Below are positions 1 through 8,873 of a stretch of DNA of 64,000 nucleotides, piece by piece. The stretch is from NCBI RefSeq assembly GCF_019311235.1, contig NZ_JAHWDF010000001.1:62001-126000 (forward strand), read 5' to 3'. The stretch is from Mesonia aestuariivivens (GTDB lineage Bacteria; Bacteroidota; Bacteroidia; Flavobacteriales; Flavobacteriaceae). The notes below the pieces were generated by a model that searched no databases, was not told where the DNA came from, and was given only the letters and a program-made list of their open reading frames with translations. Both the position numbers and the translations under genes were made by a program. Every line of letters begins with the position of its first letter. The stretch's first letter is position 1.

Positions 1-118
1 TGATTGGTAAAATGAGTGATTAATAAGTTGTTATTTCGTCATTCTGTGCTTAACACTAAATCGCATATTTATCTGTAAATTTTCAATTAAATATTTCTGA
101 AGAAATTTTTAGGGTTTA

Positions 119-1804
119 TTATTCAGATTTTCTGCTTTTTATATTAAAACTCGGCGCTTCATAATCTTCAGGTAAGTAATCTTTCGGAATGGTGCTCATA
201 TTTCCATCACGTTGGGCACGGTAGTGTGGCGATAAAATTTCAATATCCATTTCATTACAACAATCTTGAATATTTTGATGCAAATCTGAATAAATTAGCG
301 CTTGTTTATTAGCGTGTTTGGTATAAGCATTCAGTTGGTAAGACACATAAAAATCATCTAAACTGGTTTGTAGCACAAAAGGTTGAGGTTTTTTTTCGAT
401 TAAATTAGTACGTAAAGCGGCTTCAACTAAAGCTGCATAAACTGTTTTATACGGAAGGTCATAACCTAAGGTCACTGTGGTATTAATAATTAAACCTTCA
501 CCTTTATCTTTGGTAAACGTGGAATAATTTACCGTGTTTCCACTCAAAACTGCAGAATTGGGAATGGTGATTTCTTCATTTTTTATGGTTTTAAGTCGGG
601 TAACTAGAAGTGTTTTTTCGATTACATTTCCAGTAGTATCTCCAATATTAATACGATCACCAATTTTAAAAGGTCGCATATAGGTAATTACCAAACCTGC
701 GACCATATTTGCGATGGCTGAAGAAGATCCTAGCGATAATAAAACTCCTAAAAAGACAGAAACGCCTTTAAAAATGTTGGAGTCTGATCCTGGTAGTAAT
801 GGAAAGATGAGTACAAACATAAAGGCAAATAACAAAAACCTAATAATGGTAAATGTGGGCATAGCCCAATCGGGGTGAAATCCTGATATTTCTAACTTTT
901 CACCTTCAATTTCAGTAAAAATATATTTTACAGATTTTACAAAATAGCGCATCACAAAAATGATGACTGCAATTTTGATGAGGTTAGGGAAGTAACTCCA
1001 AATGGCTGTAAATATTTGTCCGAATGAAGAAAATATCAAATCGAAAAGATAATTAGACCAACCTTGAGTAAACTCAAATACGCTAAAAATAAGCGGAAAA
1101 AAGATATAGACAACCAGCAGAATTAAAAACCATTTTAAAACTTTCAGTAGTAATAGTATTACATTAAGTTCTTGTTCTGGTGTGATAAAAGTATAGTTAT
1201 TGTAGGTAAGACTTTTAAGCCATTTATCTTTTTTACGTTCAATAAAACGAATACTTCTCTGGTTTAAAAATCCTATTAATTTAAGCGCTAGCCATAAGCC
1301 TAAGAGTATTAATGCAACAAAGCCAATTTTTAAGAATATGTTTTTCGGGACATATTTGCTTTCAGCGATATCAAGATTTGCAGCAATTTTACCTACGTAT
1401 AAATTGGCTAACTGCTCTTTTGTTTTTTGAGTGTTAAGCGTATCTAAATTAGAAATATTAAAAAGTAATTGATTAGCATAAAACACTTCTAAATGATCAC
1501 TATCATTTAAAATTTGAAGAGAGTCTTTTGCAAATAAATTAGCATCAATGCGTTGTATTCTTCTTGATATAATTTCGGCGCGTTCTGCAGCAGATAAATC
1601 TCCTGATTTTTGATAAATTGAAAATAATTCTTCTCCCGCTTTACCAATAACAGGAAAATTTTCTTTGGGAATTAACTCGTTTTTAGTGGAAGTAGTGTCT
1701 TGTTCAAATTCATTTAAATTTGAAGCAGAAAAAGCAAAACAGCTCGTTGATAAACCAGAAAAAATTATCAATAAACCGACTGTAATTTTGTAGATAATCC
1801 CCAT
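119..1804 (-). CDS. Mechanosensitive ion channel, MscS family
   Basis: A 561-residue membrane protein that probably opens under membrane tension to release solutes during osmotic downshock. It starts with a signal-like hydrophobic segment (residues about 5-25), then a roughly 130-residue extracytoplasmic part, then several membrane helices between about 155 and 370. The MscS core follows, with a Gly/Ala/Ser-rich pore helix around residues 350-370 (GVLLSLGSSSAIANMVAG) and a beta domain (FKIGDRINIGD, then ITIPNSAVL). The C-terminus is soluble and charged. It is longer than E. coli MscS (286 residues) because of the N-terminal extension, which is common in Bacteroidota members. It is transcribed away from the CYTH gene. 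The start is ATG at 1804. Family call is firm; the gating stimulus is inferred. Confidence 0.93.
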   Translation of the reverse strand: MGIIYKITVGLLIIFSGLSTSCFAFSASNLNEFEQDTTSTKNELIPKENFPVIGKAGEELFSIYQKSGDLSAAERAEIISRRIQRIDANLFAKDSLQILNDSDHLEVFYANQLLFNISNLDTLNTQKTKEQLANLYVGKIAANLDIAESKYVPKNIFLKIGFVALILLGLWLALKLIGFLNQRSIRFIERKKDKWLKSLTYNNYTFITPEQELNVILLLLKVLKWFLILLVVYIFFPLIFSVFEFTQGWSNYLFDLIFSSFGQIFTAIWSYFPNLIKIAVIIFVMRYFVKSVKYIFTEIEGEKLEISGFHPDWAMPTFTIIRFLLFAFMFVLIFPLLPGSDSNIFKGVSVFLGVLLSLGSSSAIANMVAGLVITYMRPFKIGDRINIGDTTGNVIEKTLLVTRLKTIKNEEITIPNSAVLSGNTVNYSTFTKDKGEGLIINTTVTLGYDLPYKTVYAALVEAALRTNLIEKKPQPFVLQTSLDDFYVSYQLNAYTKHANKQALIYSDLHQNIQDCCNEMDIEILSPHYRAQRDGNMSTIPKDYLPEDYEAPSFNIKSRKSE

Positions 1805-1935
1805 AAGTATAAATTAACGTGCTGCTAACTTGATGATTTCGCACGGACTACTAAGCTAAAAATAAATATTTTAATTTTCAGAAATACTTTTAAATGCTAA
1901 GCTTATCAATAGGAAGACTGTTTTATAGAAATGAT

Positions 1936-1943
1936 TACTTTTG
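1936..1943 (+). promoter_or_regulatory. Candidate -7 box for the CYTH gene
   Basis: TACTTTTG matches the Bacteroidota -7 consensus TAnnTTTG and lies 12 bases before the ATG at 1956. It overlaps the extra codons of a longer TTG-started frame (from 1941), which argues for the ATG. No good -33 TTG is visible. Confidence 0.4.
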
Positions 1944-1955
1944 AAAGAAAACACT

Positions 1956-2429
1956 ATGCTTGAAATCGAACGGAAATTTTTGGTACAAAACCAAGATTTT
2001 AAAATAGAAGCTTTTCAATCTTTTGAGATTAAACAAGGTTATTTAAATTCTCATCCTGAGCGTACCACTCGTATTCGAATAAAAGAACTTGAGGCTTTTA
2101 TAACCGTTAAAGGAAAGTCTTCTGAAAACGGTTTATCACGTTTTGAGTGGGAAAAAGAAATTAATTTAAAAGATGCTGAAGCTTTACTGAAATTATGTGA
2201 ATCGGGCAAAATTGAAAAGACGCGCTATTTAATTAAGTCTGGAAATCACACTTTTGAAGTTGATGAGTTTTATGGGCAAAACCAAGGTTTAATCGTTGCA
2301 GAAGTAGAGATGAAATCTGAAGAAGATGAAGTTATTCTACCCAAATGGTTAGGAAAAGAAGTAACGGGAGAACAAAAATATTATAATTCAGCATTAACTC
2401 AACACCCTTATTGTAGTTGGGAAAAATAG
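1956..2429 (+). CDS. CYTH domain protein (triphosphate tunnel metalloenzyme)
   Basis: A 157-residue single-domain protein. The N-terminal EIERK fits the ExExK signature that binds metal and triphosphate in CYTH/TTM enzymes. Alternating Arg/Lys and Glu strands follow (TRIRIKE, FITVKGK, FEWEKEI, FEVDEFYG, VAEVEM), as expected for the eight-stranded tunnel. Bacterial members are usually inorganic triphosphatases or class IV-like cyclases; the length and lack of a CHAD domain favour a stand-alone triphosphatase, but substrate cannot be read from sequence. The ATG at 1956 is chosen over the in-frame TTG at 1941 because a -7 box overlaps the longer start. It converges on the RND efflux operon. Confidence 0.9.
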   Translation: MLEIERKFLVQNQDFKIEAFQSFEIKQGYLNSHPERTTRIRIKELEAFITVKGKSSENGLSRFEWEKEINLKDAEALLKLCESGKIEKTRYLIKSGNHTFEVDEFYGQNQGLIVAEVEMKSEEDEVILPKWLGKEVTGEQKYYNSALTQHPYCSWEK

Positions 2430-2457
2430 AGAAGTACCTTTATAACTACATAGCATG

Positions 2458-2501
2458 AAAAAAATCGCCTTGTAAAAATTAATTTACAAAGCGATTTACT
2501 A
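2458..2501. terminator. Bidirectional hairpin terminator between CYTH and efflux operon
   Basis: Arms 2462-2476 and 2483-2497 pair over 15 positions with one C-A mismatch around a six-base loop. Read on the minus strand the stem runs into GCGATTTTTTT, a good U-tract, so it chiefly ends the RND efflux operon. Confidence 0.75.
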
Positions 2502-2526
2502 ACCAAAAATTACAAACTATAAAATT

Positions 2527-3936
2527 TTATTTCCATCCGCCACCTAAAGCTTGGTAAAGATTTACGATAGAATTTAACTGGGTGTATTTTGCTGTAATTA
2601 AATCTAACCTAGAGTTTAAAGCATTTTCTCTTGCAGTTAACACTTCTAAATAATTAGCTAAACCATTATTTAATAATTCTTGAGAATAGTTAGTAGCCGT
2701 TTCATAAGCATCAAATTCTTTCTCTTTAATCTCTATTTTTTCTGTTGAAGCTTCATAATTATACAAAGCATCAGCCACTTCTTTAGTTGCCGTTAAATAA
2801 GCTTGTCTAAACTGAAGTCTAGCTTGCTCTTGTTGTACTTGAGCTGCCTCATACTGCGTTTTTATTTGTCTTTTCTGAAAAATAGGCTGGGTTAATCCAC
2901 CTACAATCGTAGCAAATAATGAGTTCGTATCAAACAATTCTTTTGCGCTTAATGCTTGTAGGCCTCCAGTTGCCGTTAACGTAATCGAAGGATAAAAGTT
3001 TGCACGAGCTACATTGGTAAGCTCAAAAGCATTTACCAGCTTATATTCTGCTTGCTTAACATCGGGCCTGTTGCTTAATAATTGTGCAGGAACACCGGTT
3101 TTCAGTTCAGTGTCTATACTTTGATTTTCTAGCAAGGTTCTATTGATATCTTGAGGTTCTTTACCTAGCAGAATTGACATCGTGTTTTCTAATAATCTAA
3201 TTTGATTATTTAAATCTACCAATAAGGCTTGCGCTGTATAAAGTTGAGCTTCGGTTTGCTTCACTGCAACTTCGGTAATATTTCCGGCATCTTTTAAAGC
3301 TTTATTAGTTTCTAAACTTTTCTCTCTAGTTTCAATAGTTTTTTTAGTGACTCTTCGTTGTTCATCTAAAGAAAGCAATTGGTAATAGTTAGAAGCAATA
3401 TTAGAAATTAAAGTAGTTTTTACGGCTTGATGCGCAGCTACACTTTGTAGGTAAGTGGCACCGTAAGCTCTTTTTTGACTTCTGATTTTTCCCCAAATAT
3501 CGGCTTCCCAAGAAAGGTCGGCAGAAAGTTCATATTGATCTTGGGATGAAAAAAATGAACCAAATTGACTGTTGGAGGAAATTTCTTGATGTGTTAAACT
3601 TGCATTTCCAGTAATGGAAGGGAAATAGCCCGCTTTACCTTGTTTCAAGTAAGCTTCAGCATATAATATTTGCTGAAGCGCTACCCGAATATCAATATTA
3701 TTTTGAAGACCTTCTTCTATGTAATCTTGCAATACAGGATCTGTGAACATATCTCTCCAAGAAACATTTGCCATGTTTAGGCTATCTTGAGGAATATTAT
3801 CTGTTCTAAAATTCTCTTCGTTTACAATTTCCGGTTGCTCGTAATCTTTAGCTACGAAACAGCTTTGCATTGTGATGGCAAAAGTAGCCATTAAAGCTAC
3901 TTTTTGCCATTTTTTATTTTTTATGATAGATTTCAT
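2527..3936 (-). CDS. Outer-membrane efflux lipoprotein, TolC/NodT family
   Basis: A 469-residue outer-membrane channel of the RND pump encoded just upstream in transcription. The N-terminus is a lipoprotein signal with lipobox MQSC near residue 26, so it should be lipid-anchored like OprM/CusC rather than free like TolC. Two repeated TolC-type helical halves follow, with the typical LLSNRPDVKQAEYKL segment marking the second repeat and a VLTARENALNS/LYQALGGGW C-terminus. It starts one base after the pump gene stops, so the two are translated together. Substrate is unknown. Confidence 0.95.
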   Translation of the reverse strand: MKSIIKNKKWQKVALMATFAITMQSCFVAKDYEQPEIVNEENFRTDNIPQDSLNMANVSWRDMFTDPVLQDYIEEGLQNNIDIRVALQQILYAEAYLKQGKAGYFPSITGNASLTHQEISSNSQFGSFFSSQDQYELSADLSWEADIWGKIRSQKRAYGATYLQSVAAHQAVKTTLISNIASNYYQLLSLDEQRRVTKKTIETREKSLETNKALKDAGNITEVAVKQTEAQLYTAQALLVDLNNQIRLLENTMSILLGKEPQDINRTLLENQSIDTELKTGVPAQLLSNRPDVKQAEYKLVNAFELTNVARANFYPSITLTATGGLQALSAKELFDTNSLFATIVGGLTQPIFQKRQIKTQYEAAQVQQEQARLQFRQAYLTATKEVADALYNYEASTEKIEIKEKEFDAYETATNYSQELLNNGLANYLEVLTARENALNSRLDLITAKYTQLNSIVNLYQALGGGWK

Positions 3937-3937
3937 A

Positions 3938-6900
3938 TTATTTGTTTTCTTCTTCAGTAGATTCTATAATGAATTCTGGTTCACCAGAAATTTTTTCTTG
4001 TAACCATTGAAACATAATATACAGTATTGGAATTACGAAAACTCCCGCAAGAGTACCTATTAGTAATCCTCCAACAGCACCTGTACCAATAGATCTATTA
4101 CCAATTGCACCTACACCACTTGCTAAAACTAAAGGCATTAAACCTAATATAAATGCAAATGAGGTCATTAATATTGGTCTTAAACGTGCTTTGGCTCCAT
4201 TAATAGCAGCATCTACAATAGACTCGCCTCGTTTTCTTCTTTGTATAGCAAACTCTACAATAAGAATAGCATTCTTAGCAAGAAGACCTATTAGCATGAT
4301 GAGTGCAATTTGAAAATAGATATTGTTTTGTAAGCCTAACATTTTAATAGAAAAATATGCTCCAAAAACTCCAAGCGGTAATGAAAGGATTACAGAGAAT
4401 GGTAATAAATAACTTTCATATTGAGCAGAAAGTAAAAAGTAAACAAAAACTAAACACAATATAAATATCATAGTAGTTTGGTTACCTGCGCTTACTTCTT
4501 CTCTAGTAAGCCCAGAATAAGCTGTGTTAAAATTATTAGGTAACGTACTCGCTTCTTCCTTAATAATATTAATTGCATCACCTGTACTAAAGCCAGGATT
4601 CATGGCTACTGTAAGTTTTGTGGAATTAAATAAGTTAAAACGGGTAACGGCTTGCGGTCCATATACTCTTTTTAAGGAAATAAATTGAGTAATTGGGGAC
4701 ATCTTACCATCGCTAGTTTTTACAAATAATTTGTTTAAATCACTTTTTGAAGCTCTATCTTCTGGTAAAGATTGAATGTATACTCTATATTGTTTACCAA
4801 ATCTAGCGAAATCTGCTGCATAAACTCCACCAATATACCCTTGCAGTGTAGAGAAAATATCACTAATAGACACTCCTTTATCTTTTGCAACAGGAACATT
4901 GATATTTAATTCATATTGTGGGTATCTTGTGTTAAATGAAGATTGCGCGTATTGGACTTCTGGATGCTTCATTAAAGATTGAATAAACTTTTGATTAGTT
5001 TTATCGAGCTCTTTAAACGATCCTCCTGATTGATCTAATAAGTTTACCTCTGCACCAGCAGACGCACTAAAACCTGGCACACTTGGAGGTGCAAAGAATA
5101 TAATATTAGCTTCAGGTATAGTTGATGCAATACCAAATAATCTTCCTGTAATAGCATCTACCGATAGAGAATCTTCTTTACGTTCAGACCAATTTTTAAG
5201 TTTAATAAAACCTAGTGCATAGTTTCCACCAGCTCCACTTAATAAACTAATTCCATCAATCATAGAAACTGCTTCCACACCAGGTAAATCTTTAATTTTA
5301 TTATACATCGATTCGTTTACAGCATGCGTTCTATCTAGCGTTGCTCCTGCAGGTAATTCAATATTGGCAAAAATAATACCTCTATCTTCGTTAGGTATAA
5401 AACCTGTCGGAGTGGTAGTAGAAGTCCAATAAATACCCACGATTGATAATGCTAAGATGACAAACGTAATCCACTTATTTTTATATAAGAATCCTAGCGA
5501 CTTACCATATCTATTTATGGTAGCATTAAATCCACGATTAAATGCAGCATAGAATCGTTGTAAAAATGATTTTTTGCTTTCTTCCTCATTGTGTGGTTTT
5601 AAAAACAAAGCACAAAGCGCTGGACTTAGTGTTAAAGCATTAACTGCAGAAATAACAATAGCTACAATTAAAGTTATACCAAATTGTTTATAAAAGACTC
5701 CTGTTGGTCCTTGTACAAAGGTGACCGGTACAAATACAGCCGCCATTACAAGTGTAATAGAAATAATAGCTCCTGATATTTCGTGCATAGCGCCTATGGT
5801 TGCTTTTTTTGCAGTTTTGGCGCCTTCATCAATCTTCGCATGTACAGCTTCTACTACTACAATAGCATCATCAACAACAATACCAATGGCCAGAACAAGT
5901 GCAAATAGGGTAAGTAAGTTAATAGAAAAACCAAAAACATTTAGGAAAAAGAATGTACCAATAATAGATACTGGAACTGCAATAGCAGGTATTAAAGTAG
6001 ATCTAAAATCTTGTAAGAATATAAATACAACAATAAATACTAAAATAAAAGCTTCTATTAAGGTGTGTACTACTTTTTCTATAGAGGCATTTAAAAACTC
6101 ATTGGTGTCGTAAGGAATTAGAGTCTTTACACCATCAGGGAAGTCTTTTTCTAAAACGTTTAGGCGAGATTTAATTTCTTTAATAATTTCTTGTGCATTA
6201 GAACCTTTAGTTTGATATATAGCCATATTAATACTCGGGTATCCCTCTGTAATAGACTTTTTACCATAAGTTTGTGCTCCAAGTTCAATATCTGCGACGT
6301 CTTCTAATTTTAAATACTGCCCATTTCCTAAGGCCTTTATCACAATACCTGAATATTGCTTTTCTGTTTTAAAACGGCCACTATATTTAATTACATAAGA
6401 AAATGATTCACCATTATTTTCTCCTAACGCACCAGCTGCTGCTTCTAAACTTTGCTCACTTAATGCCGCACTAATATCTGCAGGTGTTAAGTCGTAAGCT
6501 GCAAGTTTTTCTGGTTTTAACCATATACGCATGGCGTAATCTTCTTGAGAAAATACGTTTACATCTCCAACACCACTTACCCTTTGTAATTCAGGAATAA
6601 CATTAATTTTTAAATAGTTTTGTAGGTAAGTAGAACTATAATCTTTATTTGTAGTATAAAAAGATAAGAACATTAATGAACTGGTCTGTTGCTTTTGTGT
6701 AAGTACTCCAGTTTGTTTTACCTCTGCTGGTAATAAAGGATTTGCTCTAGCAACACGGTTTTGTACATTTACTGCAGCAATATCGGGGTCTACATTTTGA
6801 TTAAAATAAACTGTAATCTCTGCAGTTCCGTTGTTGGTTGCTGTAGATGTAAGATAGGTCATTCCTTCCACACCATTAATTTGTTCTTCTAAGGGTATAA

Positions 6901-7084
6901 CAACACTTTCTAGAATGGTTTCTGCATTCGCTCCAGGATAGGTTGTGGTGACCTTAACGGTTGGTGGAGCAATATCTGGATATTGCTCAATAGGTAGTGT
7001 GGTAAGTCCCAACACTCCTAATATTACGATGATAATTGAGATCACGGTAGAAAGTACCGGACGTTCTATAAATGTTTTTAGCAT
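3938..7084 (-). CDS. RND efflux pump inner-membrane subunit, HAE1/AcrB type
   Basis: A 1048-residue proton-driven drug exporter of the hydrophobe/amphiphile family. It opens with the typical FIERPVLSTVISIIIVILG first helix, has two large periplasmic loops and two groups of membrane helices. The proton-relay Asp pair sits in helix 4 (GIVVDDAIVVVEAV, about residue 405), and the matching Lys is in helix 10 (GLLAKNAILIVEFA). Length equals AcrB (1049), so it is complete. It lies between the adaptor and outer-membrane genes on the same strand, completing a tripartite pump. The regulator upstream suggests drug- or envelope-stress-linked control. Actual substrates are not predictable. Confidence 0.97.
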   Translation of the reverse strand: MLKTFIERPVLSTVISIIIVILGVLGLTTLPIEQYPDIAPPTVKVTTTYPGANAETILESVVIPLEEQINGVEGMTYLTSTATNNGTAEITVYFNQNVDPDIAAVNVQNRVARANPLLPAEVKQTGVLTQKQQTSSLMFLSFYTTNKDYSSTYLQNYLKINVIPELQRVSGVGDVNVFSQEDYAMRIWLKPEKLAAYDLTPADISAALSEQSLEAAAGALGENNGESFSYVIKYSGRFKTEKQYSGIVIKALGNGQYLKLEDVADIELGAQTYGKKSITEGYPSINMAIYQTKGSNAQEIIKEIKSRLNVLEKDFPDGVKTLIPYDTNEFLNASIEKVVHTLIEAFILVFIVVFIFLQDFRSTLIPAIAVPVSIIGTFFFLNVFGFSINLLTLFALVLAIGIVVDDAIVVVEAVHAKIDEGAKTAKKATIGAMHEISGAIISITLVMAAVFVPVTFVQGPTGVFYKQFGITLIVAIVISAVNALTLSPALCALFLKPHNEEESKKSFLQRFYAAFNRGFNATINRYGKSLGFLYKNKWITFVILALSIVGIYWTSTTTPTGFIPNEDRGIIFANIELPAGATLDRTHAVNESMYNKIKDLPGVEAVSMIDGISLLSGAGGNYALGFIKLKNWSERKEDSLSVDAITGRLFGIASTIPEANIIFFAPPSVPGFSASAGAEVNLLDQSGGSFKELDKTNQKFIQSLMKHPEVQYAQSSFNTRYPQYELNINVPVAKDKGVSISDIFSTLQGYIGGVYAADFARFGKQYRVYIQSLPEDRASKSDLNKLFVKTSDGKMSPITQFISLKRVYGPQAVTRFNLFNSTKLTVAMNPGFSTGDAINIIKEEASTLPNNFNTAYSGLTREEVSAGNQTTMIFILCLVFVYFLLSAQYESYLLPFSVILSLPLGVFGAYFSIKMLGLQNNIYFQIALIMLIGLLAKNAILIVEFAIQRRKRGESIVDAAINGAKARLRPILMTSFAFILGLMPLVLASGVGAIGNRSIGTGAVGGLLIGTLAGVFVIPILYIMFQWLQEKISGEPEFIIESTEEENK

Positions 7085-7103
7085 AATTTATTGCCTTCTA
7101 TTA

Positions 7104-8237
7104 TTATTTAAATACCTTTTTGATCGGTTTTGCAATACTGTCAAAAGGAGTTTCTTGTGGGGCTATAGGAGTTCCGTTTCTTAACTTTCCTACTCCTTTT
7201 GCTATAATTTTTTCACCTTCTTCAATTCCATCTTCGACTACATATAAGTTTCCAACTTCGTCTTTTATGGAGAGCACAGAAGATTCTGCTTTATTGTTTT
7301 TACCTACTTTAAAAACTAATACTTGCCCTTGTTGTTCAAAAGTTGAAGTTTGAGGAATAACTACTGCATTCTCATAAGTTTGTGGTATTTTAATAATTCC
7401 ACTATTTCCGTTAGTCAATAATTGATTTGGGTTATCGAAAATAGCTCTAAAGCTAACTGTACCTGTAGTCTTATCTATCTGCCCAGTTACGGTTTGTATT
7501 TTTCCTTTTTGCTCGTACGTACTTCCGTTAGTCAGCACTAAACTTACTTCAGGAAAATTATTTACTTTTTCTTGTAACGTTTTTCCTTTAGTAGTTTGTA
7601 TAAAGCTTAAATAATCTGTTTCATTCATTGAAAAATAAGCATATACTTTACTAATGTCAGAAACCGTAGTAAGAAACGTTTGGTCTGAAGGTCCAACTAA
7701 AGCTCCTTGACGATAAGGGATTGAACCAACAAAACCATCTACAGAACTTTTTACTGTACCATAATTAATATTGGCATTAATACTTTGATAGTTACTTTTT
7801 GCTTGTTGTAATTTAGCCTTAGCAGTTTCTAACTGAACATTGCTTATAATGTTTTTTTCAACAAGTGGCTTTAACTTATCGACTTCAACTTGAGCAGCAT
7901 TCACATTAGCTTTTCCTGCAGCAGCGTCTTGCGATAATGATTGGGTTTCTAGTTTAAATAAAGGTTGGCCTTTTCTTACTTTTTCACCTTCATCTACCAA
8001 TACTTCTTGAATGTATCCTTGTACTTTAGCGCGTACTTCACTGTTTACAATTCCTTCAATACTTGTAGGGTAAGAATTGTAACCTGTTAATGTTTTTGTA
8101 GGAACCGTAATTACAGGAAATGGTTTTGCTTGTTGTGCTTGAGCTTGTCCTTGCTGTTGAGCTTGCTTATCATCGCCACAGGAAACTAAAAAGAGAATCC
8201 CAGCGAATAAACTGATATATTTTAGTGTCTTTTTCAT
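7104..8237 (-). CDS. RND efflux periplasmic adaptor (membrane fusion protein), AcrA type
   Basis: A 377-residue lipoprotein that links the inner-membrane pump to the outer-membrane channel. The lipobox FLVSC is at about residues 16-20, followed by a Gln/Ala-rich linker. The lipoyl half-motifs and hairpin are visible: VRAKVQGYIQEVLVDEGEKV, a coiled-coil hairpin (about residues 110-155) and DGFVGSIPYRQGALVG. The C-terminus has the beta-barrel and membrane-proximal domains (VVEDGIEEGEKIIAKGVGKL). It lies 21 bases downstream of the GbsR-type regulator and 19 bases upstream of the pump, so regulator, adaptor, pump and channel form one operon. Confidence 0.96.
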   Translation of the reverse strand: MKKTLKYISLFAGILFLVSCGDDKQAQQQGQAQAQQAKPFPVITVPTKTLTGYNSYPTSIEGIVNSEVRAKVQGYIQEVLVDEGEKVRKGQPLFKLETQSLSQDAAAGKANVNAAQVEVDKLKPLVEKNIISNVQLETAKAKLQQAKSNYQSINANINYGTVKSSVDGFVGSIPYRQGALVGPSDQTFLTTVSDISKVYAYFSMNETDYLSFIQTTKGKTLQEKVNNFPEVSLVLTNGSTYEQKGKIQTVTGQIDKTTGTVSFRAIFDNPNQLLTNGNSGIIKIPQTYENAVVIPQTSTFEQQGQVLVFKVGKNNKAESSVLSIKDEVGNLYVVEDGIEEGEKIIAKGVGKLRNGTPIAPQETPFDSIAKPIKKVFK

Positions 8238-8258
8238 TTTATTATTTTAGATATTAAT

Positions 8259-8744
8259 TTATTTATGGGTTAGTTTTGACATTTTTTCAATGGTATCTTT
8301 AATTATATTTTTCTGATTCATTAAATATCCTTTATAGAGCGAGGAGAAATCTTGGTGTTCTTCATATTTTTTTACATTAAATTCAGCATGATATTCACTT
8401 ATTTTTTTTATTACAGTAATCTCTTTGTTAATAGCATCTACTTGTTCTTCTAAAGTATTAATCATATATCTTTTACTAGCCCTAAAATACCTTTTGCGGT
8501 CTCCTGATTTAGTAAAATATTCTGCTTTTTTTAATTGTAATAAAACATTAAGTTGTGTTGAAACTGAACTTTTACTAGCGCAAGTAATTTCTAAAATTTC
8601 TTCAAACGTATGTCCGTCTGAAGGAGATAGAATCATAATTGCATATATTCTAGCTGCTAGTGGAGAAATTTGATGCGTATGCTCAAAATGAAGTCCCACT
8701 TCTTCAATTAATTTTTTCTTTGCATTAGAACAGCCCATAATCAT
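8259..8744 (-). CDS. GbsR/MarR-family transcriptional regulator of the efflux operon
   Basis: A winged-helix repressor-type protein of 161 residues, first gene of the RND efflux operon and probably its autoregulator. The helix-turn-helix is around residues 45-85 ([31 protein letters not shown], then a wing with Arg/Lys), followed by a long C-terminal helix for dimerisation. An ATG at 8768 would add eight residues, but a -7 promoter box lies at 8758-8765, downstream of it, so transcripts should begin after that start. I therefore chose ATG 8744; ATG 8738 is equally possible. A palindromic candidate operator overlaps the promoter. The ligand is unknown. Confidence 0.88.
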   Translation of the reverse strand: MIMGCSNAKKKLIEEVGLHFEHTHQISPLAARIYAIMILSPSDGHTFEEILEITCASKSSVSTQLNVLLQLKKAEYFTKSGDRKRYFRASKRYMINTLEEQVDAINKEITVIKKISEYHAEFNVKKYEEHQDFSSLYKGYLMNQKNIIKDTIEKMSKLTHK

Positions 8745-8757
8745 AAATTTAAGTTTG

Positions 8758-8765
8758 CAAAAATA
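8758..8765 (-). promoter_or_regulatory. Candidate -7 box of the GbsR-RND operon
   Basis: The minus strand reads TATTTTTG, a perfect TAnnTTTG, about 14 bases before the chosen ATG. A TTTTG further upstream (plus-strand 8790-8794) could be the -33 element, though the spacing of 24 is longer than usual. Predicted mRNA leader is very short. Confidence 0.45.
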
Positions 8766-8770
8766 CATTT

Positions 8771-8799
8771 AGTTCTTAATTAACCGAACCAAAAGAACT
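8771..8799. promoter_or_regulatory. Inverted-repeat candidate operator for the GbsR regulator
   Basis: AGTTCTT (8771-8777) and AAGAACT (8793-8799) form a perfect 7-base inverted repeat with centres 22 bases apart, about two helical turns. A further GAAC (8786-8789) lies inside. The repeat spans the region between the -7 box and the putative -33 element, where a dimeric MarR-type repressor would block transcription. Binding by this regulator is inferred. Confidence 0.45.
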
Positions 8800-8873
8800 T
8801 AAATAATTGTTAAATAATAATCAACACATATTATTGTTTGACTTTGAAGCAATAAAAAGGTTTAATTGTTACT

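Noticed and set aside
1-118. Possible feature before the MscS gene stop
   Set aside because: 118 AT-rich bases without clear hairpin, promoter box or frame.
5721-6113. Open frame on the plus strand inside the acrB-type gene
   Set aside because: Fully inside a conserved pump gene on the other strand; Thr/Ile/Ala-rich antisense shadow.
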